From: Antitrichia curtipendula
Taxonomy: Eukaryota > Streptophyta > Bryopsida > Hypnales > Leucodontaceae
Direction of reading: 5' to 3'
Assembly: GCA_951230915.1 (NCBI GenBank)
Contig: OX579639.1
Location: forward strand, 23,436,001-23,500,000
Length of the DNA: 64,000 nucleotides
Shown here: one piece after another, positions 11,421-23,156 of the stretch
Numbering within the stretch: the first letter of the stretch is position 1
Layout of the letters: every line of letters starts with the position of its first letter
Translations under genes and position numbers: made by a program
Notes under the pieces: generated by a model
Databases searched by the model: none
What the model saw: only the letters and a program-made list of their open reading frames with translations
What the model was told of the DNA's origin: nothing

Positions 11421-14400
11421 TTACTGGACGTTGTAGTAGGAGTCAACAATGGCATCGGCCAAATATGAACACTTGGCCATGTTGAGTCCAGCAAGTGAGA
11501 TACGACCATCCTTGGTCATGTACACGTGCCACTTGTCGGTCATGTTGTCACTCTGTCATCATAAACGATTGTCAGAAGGCACAGCTCTGCAAACTGAACA
11601 AACTCAACGTATAACATAAGTATTCTCAAGCGTCTCTACAGTATATGACACTGCCTCCTCTCTAAACGCAATCTCACATACGTGCACAACTTGACAAGTA
11701 AAATTTGACCAAGCAGATGTGTACACAACATGACAGATTCGAAGGACATACAGGGAATGCGCAATTCTAGAGTATGTCATTAGACAGGGTTCAGTGTATC
11801 TGATCGGTCAGTGACTACAATTGGGGCAACAAAACCAGATTTATAAGGTGTAGGTAGACATACCTGTGCCCTGTTTAGACCGGTGAAGGAAAACATGCCA
11901 ATTTGCTTGAGAACGAATGACCAATCCTTGCCACTCTTGTCCTTGGTGGAAAGTTCATCATACAATTTCTGCCGCACGGTCTTGATGCGGCCTGCCATCA
12001 TCTCCATCTCGGCTCTCCACTCATCGAACATTTTGGGGTCACCAACAACGTTGGCAACAATGCGGGCACCGTGAACAGGTGGGTTAGAGTACATCGGCCT
12101 AGCGATTCTCTTCAGTTGGCTCCTAACCCTGACATACAGAAAACACATTCAACCCATCAGACAGTGCAAACTTTGCGTAACCTTCAGTTCTCTCACGAAA
12201 AGCTCCCATGCGAAACTACACTCCGCAAACAAGGACAGTGATCGATGCTTACTTGTCAGCCACTTCTGTAGATGACACAACCGCGTTGATAGCACCCACA
12301 CGCTCGGCGTAGAGTCCAAGGTTCTTACTGTAGGATTGAGCCACAAGAACCTCCATACCGCGTTCAATAAAACTCCTCACGGACCTCGCATCCTGGTCCA
12401 AGCTCCCACTGGCGAAACCCTGATGCACCAAATCCACTTTCACAAGTCAATAGGCCGCTCAATTTTTCAAATCAGTTAAAACCACAACCGAAGGACCAAG
12501 AAGTCTGAAATTGTTTTCAATGTTCTCTTCCAAGCAATTTTGTGAAGGTCACGTAGGGACCATTTGTTTTTCAATTGTAGTTAATTTTTTGACCAACACA
12601 TGCAATGTTCTTCCAGATTCTAGTGACATAAAAATTTATACCATTTGAACATAGTTTTCATAACACAATCAATCAAACTGGTCATTTTAAAACCAAAGAT
12701 CCTTGGTCCTTTAGGGGACTCAAAACTAAGTGACTGGATTCCCGACAACCACAGCTGCCAGGACACACTCTTCAGTATTATATCTTTCTTATTGAAGTGA
12801 TTACCTGATATGCCACATCAAAGAATGCCATGTGGTTCTTCTTTTCAATGAGGTCAGCAAGCTTCTCCCATTGCTCCGGTGTTGGGTCAACACCCGTTGG
12901 GTTGTGAGCACACCCGTGCAGCAATATGATTGAACCATCAGGAGCACTCTACAAAACCAAAACACTTTGTCTTTACTGAAAGCACCACCCTGATACTGAA
13001 GCATCAACCCCTAACTCGCTATTGCTGCCAATGCAATGCAGGTCAGTGGAACATATCCATTTCGGTGTCACATTGCAGGTCAGGAGTACCAATGCACGGC
13101 AGGAAGAATGCACCAACATCGGGTTCTATTACTAAAATACTTCACCTCAATGTCTGCCGTCATGCCTTCGAAGTCCAAGCCCACGGTCTCGGGGTCAAAG
13201 TAGCGGTAGTGTTTCCATGGGACTCCAGCATCGTTGAAAATGTTCATATGGTTGCCTGCAACATCCAGCATATCAGGACCATACAGCACTCCACACAATA
13301 TATATTCAAACCGACAGCAGACCATTCACTTCATTTAGGTTCATCCATGATTTCATGTATCTTGGGACCACCATCAAGAAAGCATTTGAGTCAACAAGTG
13401 GTCCACACAAGAACGAAAGCTCAGGAAATGGTGTTTCATCAATAGGAACGCTAATATATAGCGTTTGAATCAGCATAAAACCTACAAAATATTGTATCAT
13501 ACACTGAATAAATAAATGGTGGATTTGAGAAAGAAAGCTCTCAAATTATGGTATGGATTTGATCTTACCCCAGGTGGGATTAGAAATGTACACCACGGTG
13601 CCAGGGAAGTAACGTTGAATGAAAGCGGCACCAAGGCGAAGAGAACCCGTTCCAGAAAGGCCTTGGATGGTCGCAACCTAGAGTTCAACCACGGATGATT
13701 ACCAAAACGAGAACGGTATCAATTGAACAGACGAGATGCGCTGCATGTGACTACCAGTGTGAACAATACACCTGAGAAATTCTGCACTCACCCTGTTCTC
13801 CTTAATGGCAGCGTTGTCGGCTCCCAAAAGCAACTCTGCGGTAGCCTTGTTGAAGGCTGCCAGACCCTCAATTGGGAGGTACTGCATACCCAAAAAAACA
13901 ATAAGGTTCCAGTATTCAAGTGAAAAAGACTGTTCCGGCCTTATTCAAGCAGGACGACTTCCACAGCCTAGAGACTGTTCCGGCCTTATTCAATCTTATT
14001 CACTCTACTGCAAGGGACCTGTGATTTAAGGATATTTGAAACGCCCCTGAAGCCAGGATCGGGAGTCATCATTTAAAGGGTCTTCAAAGCATCAGGCCTA
14101 GAAGGAAAAACCCTAAAGAATGCTGGGTTTCCTCCTCCGGGTCCATTGCATTACAAACCAGCCAAAAAAAACAAAATGTCACTAACCCTAAACTGGAAAT
14201 CAGCAGGCTGAGATATTATGGAGTACAGATGGTACCTCTTTGTTTTCACCGCCGTCCAACATCTTCTTCTCTGCCTGAATAGAACATGAAATACAGTCAA
14301 CATAACAACACACTGGAACTTTTTGATACTATAACCAGAAAACTATAATCTAGGACGATACAACCTAGGCAAAGATGAACTATTCCCATACCCAAGCTCC

Positions 14401-15357
14401 ACAAAAACCACCTTCTTCCAACCTAAATCAATGAAAAACTTTACTTACCTTCTTGACGACTGACAACACCATGGGCTGAAGCTCCTCAGTACGGTACGCC
14501 CCTACTCCCAAGTTGAGCTTCTTCTCGCTCATGTCCCTCTTGAAAGCCTCCGAGACTCCCAAGATTGGGTCCGCAGGCGCCAAAGGGACTGCCTCGAATC
14601 GAGACGCAACGTCCGTGCTAGTGGACATGGCCATCACGCTCTTGCCCTGCACACATACATACACAACAAATGTGCCATCTCAAACTTAGATTAGCAATAT
14701 CTTAAGATTGAATTACAAGTGCATGATCTGAGAGTATATTTTCTTCTCGCAGTCAAAAGTAGGTCGCTTACTAAGTAAGCAAACTCTTTCAGTCTTCGGA
14801 GTATCGCATCAGGTGCTGCAAAAACCAGATCGCATGGAAATCAACTAAAAACCTATCTGGCACTTGCCGATCCAAAAAGAAAATTCCAAAAGCGTCTCTC
14901 TTACCTTGTTGATAAGAGCAGCATTCTCTGAAGCCAATGCAGCACCTCTGAGTCCAGTAATGCTCTGCGAAGCGTTACCCTGCCCATTACACAACCCAGC
15001 GCATTAGAAAATCAATCGTATCGATATACCTAGCAATAAAATTCCATTCTATTACAAATCAATCCCATTCGATAAACTAGGAGCTCTCCAGAAAATCCAT
15101 CTCTCAATAGCACACAAAAACAGAGATCCAAGAAAACCCACAAAAACTCTCAGAGATCACCACCATAGACGCGTTACTCAACACAGCACCAGATCACGCG
15201 GTCCATAAACCTCAAAGTTAACCCCACAAATCGCTAAACCCACAAAAAAAACAGAAGCTACACCATCAATCCAACAGTACCCCGCAAAACTGAAGGGCAA
15301 GAAACAAACCCTCAAGAGCCGCGCGCACACGTTCCTGCATGCAGTAGAGGACGCCAT
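11421..15357 (-). CDS. Aspartate aminotransferase, probably plastid isoform (PLP fold type I)
   Basis: Interconverts aspartate and 2-oxoglutarate with oxaloacetate and glutamate, using PLP. Eleven exons on the minus strand: 15357-15310, 14979-14905, 14646-14449, 14274-14236, 13881-13792, 13677-13569, 13255-13146, 12948-12805, 12419-12253, 12128-11864 and 11552-11421. Phases agree throughout, giving about 458 residues. Key sites are visible: the PLP lysine K303 in [14 protein letters not shown]267 and Y270 in FFDVAYQGF, the HGCAHNPTG loop, and GRISLAGL with the substrate-carboxylate arginine. The spacing D267 to K303 (36) equals that of the well-studied pig enzyme (222 to 258). The mature part begins around residue 50 ([21 protein letters not shown]). 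The preceding Ser/Ala/Arg-rich segment, starting [16 protein letters not shown], suits a transit peptide. Length and N-terminus resemble plastid ASP5 of Arabidopsis, but mitochondrial targeting cannot be excluded. Confidence 0.95.
13927..13993. repeat. 22-bp direct repeat inside an intron
   Basis: A 22-base word beginning AGACTGTTCCGGCC lies at 13927-13948 and again, identically, at 13972-13993. It sits in the intron between exons 4 and 5 of the aminotransferase gene. It is a small recent duplication with no evident function. Confidence 0.8.
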
Positions 15358-16251
15358 AGTCTTCGAAATTCGGGAAACAGAGAGAAGCTGAGAAATGAAT
15401 GAGAGAATAGTGCTAGAAATCAACTACTAGATCATAACCAGCACTTCCAGCAGATGACGGCTGCGAGAATATGCGTTGCGAAAGACGAAAGGGGGAGCAC
15501 GGAACTTGGGAGACGCAGATGAGATTGCTTCAAGGGTCCAAGGAGCGCCACCTCCTCATTCTTTTTGTGCGATCTTGCACTAATTTTACTACCTACACTA
15601 ATTTAAACCCAAAATAGAACCTCACTTGAGCGGTTTCTAGAACGTCGTCGGCACGTCGCAAATCTCAGCGAAGAACATAGGTTTCCACGCATGTTGACCG
15701 CCTCACATTGATGACAAACTGACCAGCCACTGAGGATCAACGAGAATCGTAAGAAGTTTCGTCACGAATGCCGGATTTCTGCAATTCCATCACGAGGGGT
15801 CCGAGTCATCTGTCACGCTCGGCCCAACACGGTAAGGACGTGAGGAAGACACACAACAGCACGCTTATTCTGTAAACAACTATGCTGATTGTATTCACAT
15901 ACTTCACAACTGAAGCAATCTGATAAAATTAACTTACGAGAAAAAAAATGGGGTTAAGGTATGGAAGACGTTACATGCACTGTTCAACAAGATTATTGAA
16001 ATAAGAAACTCTACTCTAAGAATAGCTCTGATAAGTGTGAACATTGTTGAACTGGAAAGTGCGAAGACCACGAAGTTATTGGTTGCTTTATCGCCTGCTC
16101 ACTTGACTTGGAGGGAGAGTACTTCAAGAAGAGTTTTGATTGATGGAGACAAAATTGTACACTTTTCAAGGTCGTCATCAGAAGGAACTCAAAAGGAACC
16201 TTGAATGGTCCACATACACATCCCAAGTGCTTTCGTGGAGTGCATTCTATG
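15358..16251. other. Upstream region of the aspartate aminotransferase gene
   Basis: The first ~200 bases, upstream on the minus strand, are comparatively GC-rich and should contain the leader and promoter of the aminotransferase. The remainder to 16251 is ordinary intergenic DNA. An open frame at 16011-16226 has no recognisable domain. Confidence 0.5.
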
Positions 16252-16905
16252 TTAACCCCAAAATGACCGTGGAAATTCCTGAGCTTCTAGGAATTTGTTC
16301 TAAATTGAATTAAAAGCCAACATTTTGATAAGTTGTATCAATTTTTTTTGAATTGTAACCGTATAAAATCAAACTAGACATGTTAGACATCACATTAGAA
16401 AAGAAAACACAACAATATCTCTTACGGATTGAAAGATTATAATGTTTGATCATGAGGGTGTTAAAACTGTGAAAGTGATTTGAAGTCTTTCAATCCTCTT
16501 TTCACATGTCAAATCTAAAAATTTGGTCACCAAAAAAATATGAGTTTGAAGGGCCTAACATGCATAACCCCAATGAATTTATGACTTCTCAAAATCTACT
16601 CTACAATTTTTTTGGATGAATTTCTAATGTGATTTTTTCTCAAAGATTTAGTGTAATTGAGGCTCATTCCCAAGAGCCCTCAACACTACAAAAGTCAAGA
16701 TTGCAATGGACACCCGTGCACAAAATCCTGAATAGAAAAATCATAATCAATCATTTTCAAAATCAGATTTTTGAAGTTAAAATTAAACTTCAAAAATAAT
16801 TTATCAAAATTATAAATTACAAAAAATAATAATTTGGTAAGGTTTTATTTAACTTCACAAATTGGTCAAGGACACATTCTGTCCTCAGGGTCCTTTTGGG
16901 GTTAA
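16252..16905. mobile_element. TTAA-flanked terminal-inverted-repeat element, ~654 bp, non-coding
   Basis: The left end reads TTAACCCCAAAATGACC and the right end, reverse complemented, TTAACCCCAAAAGGACC, so the termini match at 16 of 17 bases with TTAA at both edges. The interior is AT-rich and has no open frame. It shares the CCCC(T/A)AAA terminus and TTAA edges with the elements at 29535, 36236 and 49128. TTAA target duplication is characteristic of piggyBac-type transposition, but no transposase is present and the assignment is inference. Confidence 0.65.
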
Positions 16906-16944
16906 CCCCTAAAACCTAAACCCTAAACCCTAAACCCTAGGTTT
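16906..16944 (+). repeat. Short interstitial telomere-type repeat (CCCTAAA)n
   Basis: About three and a half copies of CCCTAAA, the plant telomere unit, with one degenerate unit at the left. The array begins directly at the right end of the TTAA-flanked element and ends about 100 bases past the stop codon of the minus-strand TPR gene. Such teloboxes occur in plant promoters and at interstitial repair sites; flanking genes show this is not a chromosome end. Confidence 0.85.
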
Positions 16945-17040
16945 CTCAGTCAACAGGAGGTGGTTACTTCATTGAAGGAGATTACTGACTCGCTAATCCA
17001 AAGACTTTTGTCCTAATTAATTAAAGGAGTTCGTGAATAA

Positions 17041-19633
17041 TCAATCTTTGGTGGAGATTCCTTGGAACCGCGTAACGCGTTCCTTCATGGAATCTCGTTG
17101 TCGTTGGGCAATCTTGTTGCTGGGGTCGAACTGCAAAGCCTCCTCGTAGGCTTTCAGAGCTTGCTCGAAATCCTTCTTCACTTCGTAGACGTTTCCCAGG
17201 TTGTTCCATGCCGTCACGTAGCCCGGTTGCAGCTTCAGTGCCTTCTCGTACTGATTTACGGCCTGCTCCACCTTGTCGTCGCTGAAGTAGCTGAAGCCCA
17301 ACGCATTGTATACCTGCAAATTCAACAAAATGGTTACATCGAGACCTTGCTGAGATACGCTCATCATACAATTGCTCGTTTGATGAAATGGACATCAATA
17401 ATGTGACAGGTTAAACAACTTAGAGCGAGGTGCTTCACAAGAATAAGCACCTGTTGCGAGGGGAGACAGTTGTAACTCTGAACTTCTTTTAAGAAATAAA
17501 TATGGCATGCAGCGTAGTTCATGAAGCATAATTTTACTCTTACAACAGTGAACGTACGGCATGGAATTCATGCAAGTAAGCCCACTCAGAATACAAACAG
17601 AAATTTTTCTCTGTTCCTTTCAAAAAGAGAAGGAAAGGAATGGAGTGGAGCAGCTCCTCAACAGAACACAGACAAACCATGACACACCTGTGCTAAATCA
17701 GCTTCATCACCATCCCATTTCTTGATCGCTTGTTCCAGATACTTGTTTGCAAGCACATAATACTTTTTTCGCAACATCACAGCTCCTAGCTCGAAGAATT
17801 CCTCTGAAGAAGCCTCCCCACTGCGCACTCGATCCTACACGTACCGGAGACCTCATCAATTCCAAGTCCACAGTCATAAAAATAACAAAAGTTACACAAA
17901 GTACTGCAATCACCATGTGCACAAATATTGCAGTGACGGAAGATACAAAAACTATTAGGGACTTGATCCTGTCTCCAGTTATCTCTACTGAATGATTTCC
18001 CAATGAAAGCACATTCGTTCATAATGGTAAAAATCCTTAAATTCATGACGCAGATAATATCCTAACCTAAAAAGGAAACACTAACTCATAGAATCATCGT
18101 TTGTACGTTTGTACCTGCAAATCCTTGGCAGCGGACTCCAACTCACGACGGATGAGAACTTGACGAACCACCAAGAAACTGCCCACTCCCAGTAAAGCTA
18201 ACAATGCCCCCAAGTAGATCAACTGCACTCCGAACTCCAGACCTTGAGCCATCTCGCCATATGCCATGTTTAGTTCCAGGACAGACGCATTCGCTGTGCC
18301 CGAGAATCCCACCAATGCAGGCAGCATAAGGAAGCCTGCCAGTGTAAAACTGTCTGACACTGCGTCGTCGCCTGCTCCTTCATGCCCATCCCAAGCCAAA
18401 TGTTGTTGATACACATTGTCAACTATTACCACTCTCAAGTTCAGAATAAAATAACTGAGATTTAAATTCAGAATTTTCTTTGACAAATGCCTACTAACAC
18501 ATGTTTAATTTCACAGGGCACCATAACCTTCTAAATTTTCAAACCATTGCTTGGACTAGAGGCAAAGAAGAATTTCTGTGCATGAATCTAGCAACCATCC
18601 CAATGTGTGCTAGAAGCACCTCATCTGTTAGGTAATCTTCTAGGGCACTACGCTTAGTAGTCTTTCTAACAGTAAATTAGCACATACCATCCTCAGTCGC
18701 AGAGATATCCTTCGAGAAGAAACTTTCTCGAGACGCAGGTTGCCTCCACTCATTGGCAGAAAGAGATTGTATCCTTAGAAGCTGCTGCTGCTGCTGCGCC
18801 CTCCAAACCACACATATCCCGAAAATAATAAGCAAAAAATGATATATACACCGCATAAGCGAAAGAATCAAGCCAAGCACTCTATGGCACTGTTCAGCTG
18901 TCTCTCCGTGTTTCAAATAACATTCTGAATTCTGCGGCAACGCCACATCCATCAATCACGGGAAATTTTTCCAAAATAGCGTCATTCTACTTCCAGATCA
19001 AACCGATGTCTCAAAATAATGTGGGTTCAATGTCACATTGGCAAAAGCGCTCCGAACCCAATACAGCTGGTAAATACGTTTCAAAGCAATGAAAACGATA
19101 GTCTGAAGTCTTTCTCATAAACATACCAGATATAATAAACATTGATTCTTGAAGTGTCAGTTACAGTGAATTTTGCCGCAAAATAATTATTAAGAGAAAC
19201 GAAAATCAAGCAAGGATCGACGCCCTGTCAGTGGTCTGAGTTTTGAAGAATAGTTTAGATATAGGGTCCAAGTTCATAGAAAAATTCCTCCCCAATTAGG
19301 GCTCCGTAGAAAAAAGACTAATTCCTCGCAGAAAGAAACATCTCACAAAGAGAATGCTAAGCCTTTCTTCAATCAACAAAACCCGAATTGAACTCAAATT
19401 TGCACCTTCACGGAAATTCCAAATTCCAAGCACAAGCAGGGATAAACCCGGCTTAAATTCGGAGAATCACGATCCCGTACCTGGAAAACCAGCGACACAG
19501 TCCCAAATTGGGACACCACAGCAGCGCTCGTCCTCTGGCGCCCACCCAAAACGTTCGCATTGCAGCTTCTCCCCAGGATTGTTAACCCCACGACGCCACC
19601 CAAAACCCTGCAGCTCACCATCGCAGCGGTCAT
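17041..19633 (-). CDS. PYG7: Thylakoid TPR protein, PYG7/Ycf37-like (photosystem I assembly factor)
   Basis: PYG7 proteins are thylakoid-membrane TPR proteins needed for photosystem I assembly. Five exons on the minus strand: 19633-19481, 18793-18688, 18371-18115, 17834-17688 and 17313-17041, giving about 311 residues. Exon 1 ([13 protein letters not shown]...) looks like a transit peptide. Hydrophobic stretches near residues 95-115 and 132-158 are likely membrane segments. They are followed by the [12 protein letters not shown] linker and three TPR units at about 179-212, 222-255 and 256-289, the last two with the usual W-LG-Y-A-F-P pattern ([26 protein letters not shown]). The AKDLQ linker, LAQVYNALG and [12 protein letters not shown] resemble Arabidopsis At1g22700 as I remember it. 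The exon 2 acceptor lies in a CAG run (several choices), and exon 3 could begin at 18377, adding two residues. The first exon is inferred from frame and splice phase and is the least certain part. Confidence 0.85.
18782..18796 (-). repeat. (CAG)5 run at the 3' splice site of the PYG7-like gene, exon 2
   Basis: On the minus strand five CAG triplets follow GGCG and precede CTTCTAAGG. Each CAG is a potential acceptor, and all are in the same phase. Splicing at different triplets would change only the number of glutamines (four down to zero) at residue ~52. Confidence 0.75.
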
Positions 19634-20885
19634 CGCCCAACCCAAATGAGAGTACCAATCAAGCACCACTTTACAGACCCACTCGCTCACAATTCAAAGC
19701 TTCACAAAGAAAACTGCATAGACAACGGAATTCGAAGAGCCCCAATCCTGAAAGAAAACAGGGGAAGGGAATGTGAAGGAATTGGTTGAGGTTTTCTTTA
19801 GGATTTCTGTGTGAGCAGTCGAGTGCTGTGGTTAAGGTGAATGAAGGTGCAGTCATGAAATGGAAGGCGAAAGTGTGCGAGACGACGGAGGATCTTATCT
19901 GAGTCCACCCCACCAATCTTGGTGCAGCTCGGACATGCACATGAGGTAACTAGGGGAGCCATCCCATTCCCAATTGTATCACAATTCAGTTGACACCCTA
20001 GATATAGCAATATGTCTGAATTGTGTACATTTCACTGAATAGTAGAGACGTTTTTACATGGGGACCAATCCCCAATCTAAGAAATTTAAAAAAAGACTTG
20101 AGCACTCTCATTGTTGCTTTGAAGGACAAATGACCTTTCTACCTAGAATAAAGTATGATTCAATGAATTGTCGATTTCATTTTTATTTCTTCAAAATTGC
20201 ATGAACTCCTAATGTACAAAAATTTGTCCCTCAAAATGATAATACGAAATTTAGACAAGTTCCTGTAAAAACAATTTTGAATGAATCTTTTTGGAAATTT
20301 TGTACAAAGTGATGAAATATATCTTGATTATGGGATATGGATTTGTTTTCTAATTGAGTGTTTGGATAAAACAATATCCAAACTAAAGTTTCTGGAGATG
20401 GTGAGTAACTTTATGTAGCTAAATCCTAAAAAAATTGTTTATTTTTTAAATTTAAAATGCATGTAACTAACCCAACAGAACATGCATCTATAAAAATAAA
20501 AATGAACTACCTGTAGTGCAAAAATTGCCTTCTAGTAGGAGTTGAAGTTTGCAATCCAAATCAAGCGCTGGGTCGAGTGCAATTCTTCCAAAGGCAAGGA
20601 AATTAAACTCTTATTATACATATACATTGGTTGTAGTTCCCTCTTTTTAAGTCTATTGGTAGTAGTGAGGAATATGATGTACTTCACAATATAACAATTC
20701 CAAATTGACTTAGCTTGTATATTAGGGTTCTTGTAATGTTTTCCAATCATGATATTAGCCTTGAAATGCTTGACAAGTGAAAAAAATTGACTCATGAATA
20801 GCCAAATAACTTTCTTTCATAGTGTTGTCATACACATGTCTATTAACAGATACTTGCAATAACTAGACAACGCACTAAGCACATT

Positions 20886-21206
20886 CACTATAACAAAACA
20901 TGGTAAAAAAAAACGCACTCAAAATCGAGTGTAGTTCTTATGGCTACAGTTTTGTGCAGACCTACTACAATTGCAGTCAACTTCTTTTGCAATTTTCAGC
21001 TTCAATTTTGGGAATTTTGAAGCTTATAATATACATTGTAAAGGTATTTTCAAGACCTTTCCTACGGTATATTACAATCTTCAAAATTCAATGAAAAATT
21101 GCAAAAGAAATTGACTGCAATCGTAGTGAGTCTGTACAAAATCATAGTCAAAGGAACCACACTTGATTTTTGAGTGTGGATTTTTTTACCATGTTTTGTT
21201 ATAGTG
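20886..21206. mobile_element. CACTA-type foldback MITE, 321 bp, with 3-bp target duplication
   Basis: The element begins CACTATAACAAAACATGG and ends with its reverse complement. The two arms, each roughly 120 bases, pair with modest mismatch, leaving a short loop around 21030-21070. ATT stands immediately before the first base (20883-20885) and immediately after the last (21207-21209). CACTA termini with a 3-bp duplication are the hallmark of the En/Spm (CACTA) superfamily. There is no coding capacity. Confidence 0.85.
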
Positions 21207-21719
21207 ATTGAATTGTCTAATGAATAAGTGAAAATGTTCAATGTATAGAGAAAATAAGAGGCACATTTTATATTGTCTAATGAAGGGCAATGGTGGAAGT
21301 CAACTCCATTGATATTCAACATTTTCAAAATAGTAAGATTTTCAATAGCACCCACATACTAAGAAAGTAGTGCTAAGCCGTGTGTGACCAATCCTTGGCA
21401 TAAGTTAAGGTAGACGAACCCAATTCCAAGCTCTACCCAATTCTATTCCCTACTTTTGGCCCTTAAACCGTTCAGAAACTATCCAAATCCGTTCAAGACT
21501 TTGACAAAATCAAGACATTAATGTCAACAAGGGTTACATGTCAATCTTTTATTGGTGGATACTTAAGTGCTGATAGATACATGGAAAGGGGGTTTATGGG
21601 TTGTCAATAGGACATTTATGACTCCACTCTGTAGGCATTTTTGATAATGTTAGGATAAACCATTTCAGAAATTCACAGAAATTACAATTTTAATCATAAA
21701 ATTATAATTCCACTTGGGA

Positions 21720-22085
21720 TCTGATCCGTGAAACATTCAAGCACACACCTCTGAAATAAAAATATGTGCCCCTCTTGGAATTGGCCCCAAGATATTCAGA
21801 TTCCAAATCAGTGTGGTAACGTTGCAGTCTTGATGCACACACAGAAACTGAGTGAGGGTTCCTGTGACAGAAGAACCATACGGTTTGCCTCGGGGATAGT
21901 AACGATGAATAAAGGAGCTTCATCGACTTTCTCATCCATAGGCGGTGATATGACTTGGGCACTACAGAGGGGCGACCTGCTCCTCAACCTTCGGAACTCC
22001 AGAAGATGATCGTGCCTCATGAGCCTATCATGTTTTTGATTTTGTCCGTTTGGGGGAGTTCCACTTTGAAAATTCATAGAAATTA
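21720..22085. other. Less AT-rich block with open frames on both strands, unassigned
   Basis: Base composition is closer to that of exons than the surroundings. On the minus strand an 89-codon frame (22077-21808) contains SPPMDEKVDEAPLFIVTIP, and a second frame (21962-21702) covers the same area. The plus strand is open for 81 codons (21764-22009). I recognise no family. It could be a gene fragment, a processed pseudogene or an unannotated exon. Confidence 0.3.
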
Positions 22086-23136
22086 CATGTCTTATTCAAA
22101 AAATTATTTTTTATTCTTTTCAATTGGTAATATTGCAAATATGTTTTTGTTCGAGAAAGAGGTGCCTCCAACTATGCTGAATTGCTTATTTTGACGATTT
22201 AAGGTGTTTCTTCCTTAATAAAAACTCATATTTACAACTATACATTATGTGGAAGAAAGACCAAAGTCTCTCCTCTATTGGTATACTTTGTTTCATACAG
22301 ACCTTCTACCTCAGCTAAATAATGGTTATGTCGCGTATTTTACATCCCTTCTACCTATGCTCAATAATGGTTTTGTCGCTTATTTTCTAGTGCAAGTAAA
22401 AGCAAAATCCCTCAAGTCGAATGCAAAACCCTACTACTGGATATGCAAGAAAAGTATATTTTGTATCATTTATATTCTTTACACTAGAAATGATAATTTT
22501 GGAGAGATTTTTGGTGAAACATGGTCATGGAGCTTTAGCGGAAAAAGGTCACAAGAATTGGACAATAGGATCTCAAAATTACTTTGTGGCCAAGGCTACC
22601 CGGACTTTGCGCAACCAAACTGCCAATCAAGGTGGGATAAAATGTACTTTTGTCAACTTAGGAGACAAGCCACTCTTGCAACAGTCTAGACGGACGAGGG
22701 CTTTGCATAATTTGGGGTTCATTCTCCGGTTCAAACACCAAAAGGTCAACTAGCATTAGTGAGAATGGAGAAATTGTTGCTTCAAGATATTGATTAACAA
22801 TTGGAAGAAAATAAAAAATACCTCGAACGAGGTGACTATTTTCAGTAGATCCGTTCACCAAACCAGTCTAGCACTACCTTAGTGTGGCCAGGCCTTGGGT
22901 GATTAAGAGTAATCTCATTGAAAGTCATAACAGTGAATCATTTCACCACTGGAAAAGCCACGATCTTCGATCCATTGCAACAGAAAGTAAACCCTTTGAT
23001 CTTGATGCACGCTTGCAAAACAAGATGATAAAATCACAAAGAGCAACACAAACTTAACCACCCCACATATCGGGATTTGCACAAGCTCCTAACAAAATAA
23101 TTCTCACTATAGCAAGCACAAGCAAGACATACTGTA

Positions 23137-23156
23137 CCTGTACAGTACTGTACAGG
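23137..23156. repeat. Perfect 20-bp palindrome
   Basis: The 20 bases CCTGTACAGTACTGTACAGG equal their own reverse complement. It lies about 750 bases downstream of the ENTH gene stop. Function unknown; it could bind a dimeric factor or simply be chance. Confidence 0.8.

Noticed and set aside
12450..12804. Transposon in an aminotransferase intron, suggested by GGTCCTTTAGGGGA at about 12703
   Set aside because: There is a partial match to the TTAA-family end but no TTAA edge and no convincing left end.
16906..16944. Chromosome end (telomere)
   Set aside because: Only about 3.5 units, with intact genes on both sides; an interstitial telobox is the better reading.
18677..18952. PYG7-like protein starting at the ATG at 18952 in a single longer exon 2
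   Set aside because: That N-terminus ([20 protein letters not shown]) is unlike a transit peptide and includes sequence that looks like the end of an intron. Splicing from 19481 into the CAG run gives a matching phase and a typical plastid N-terminus. Not excluded without transcripts.
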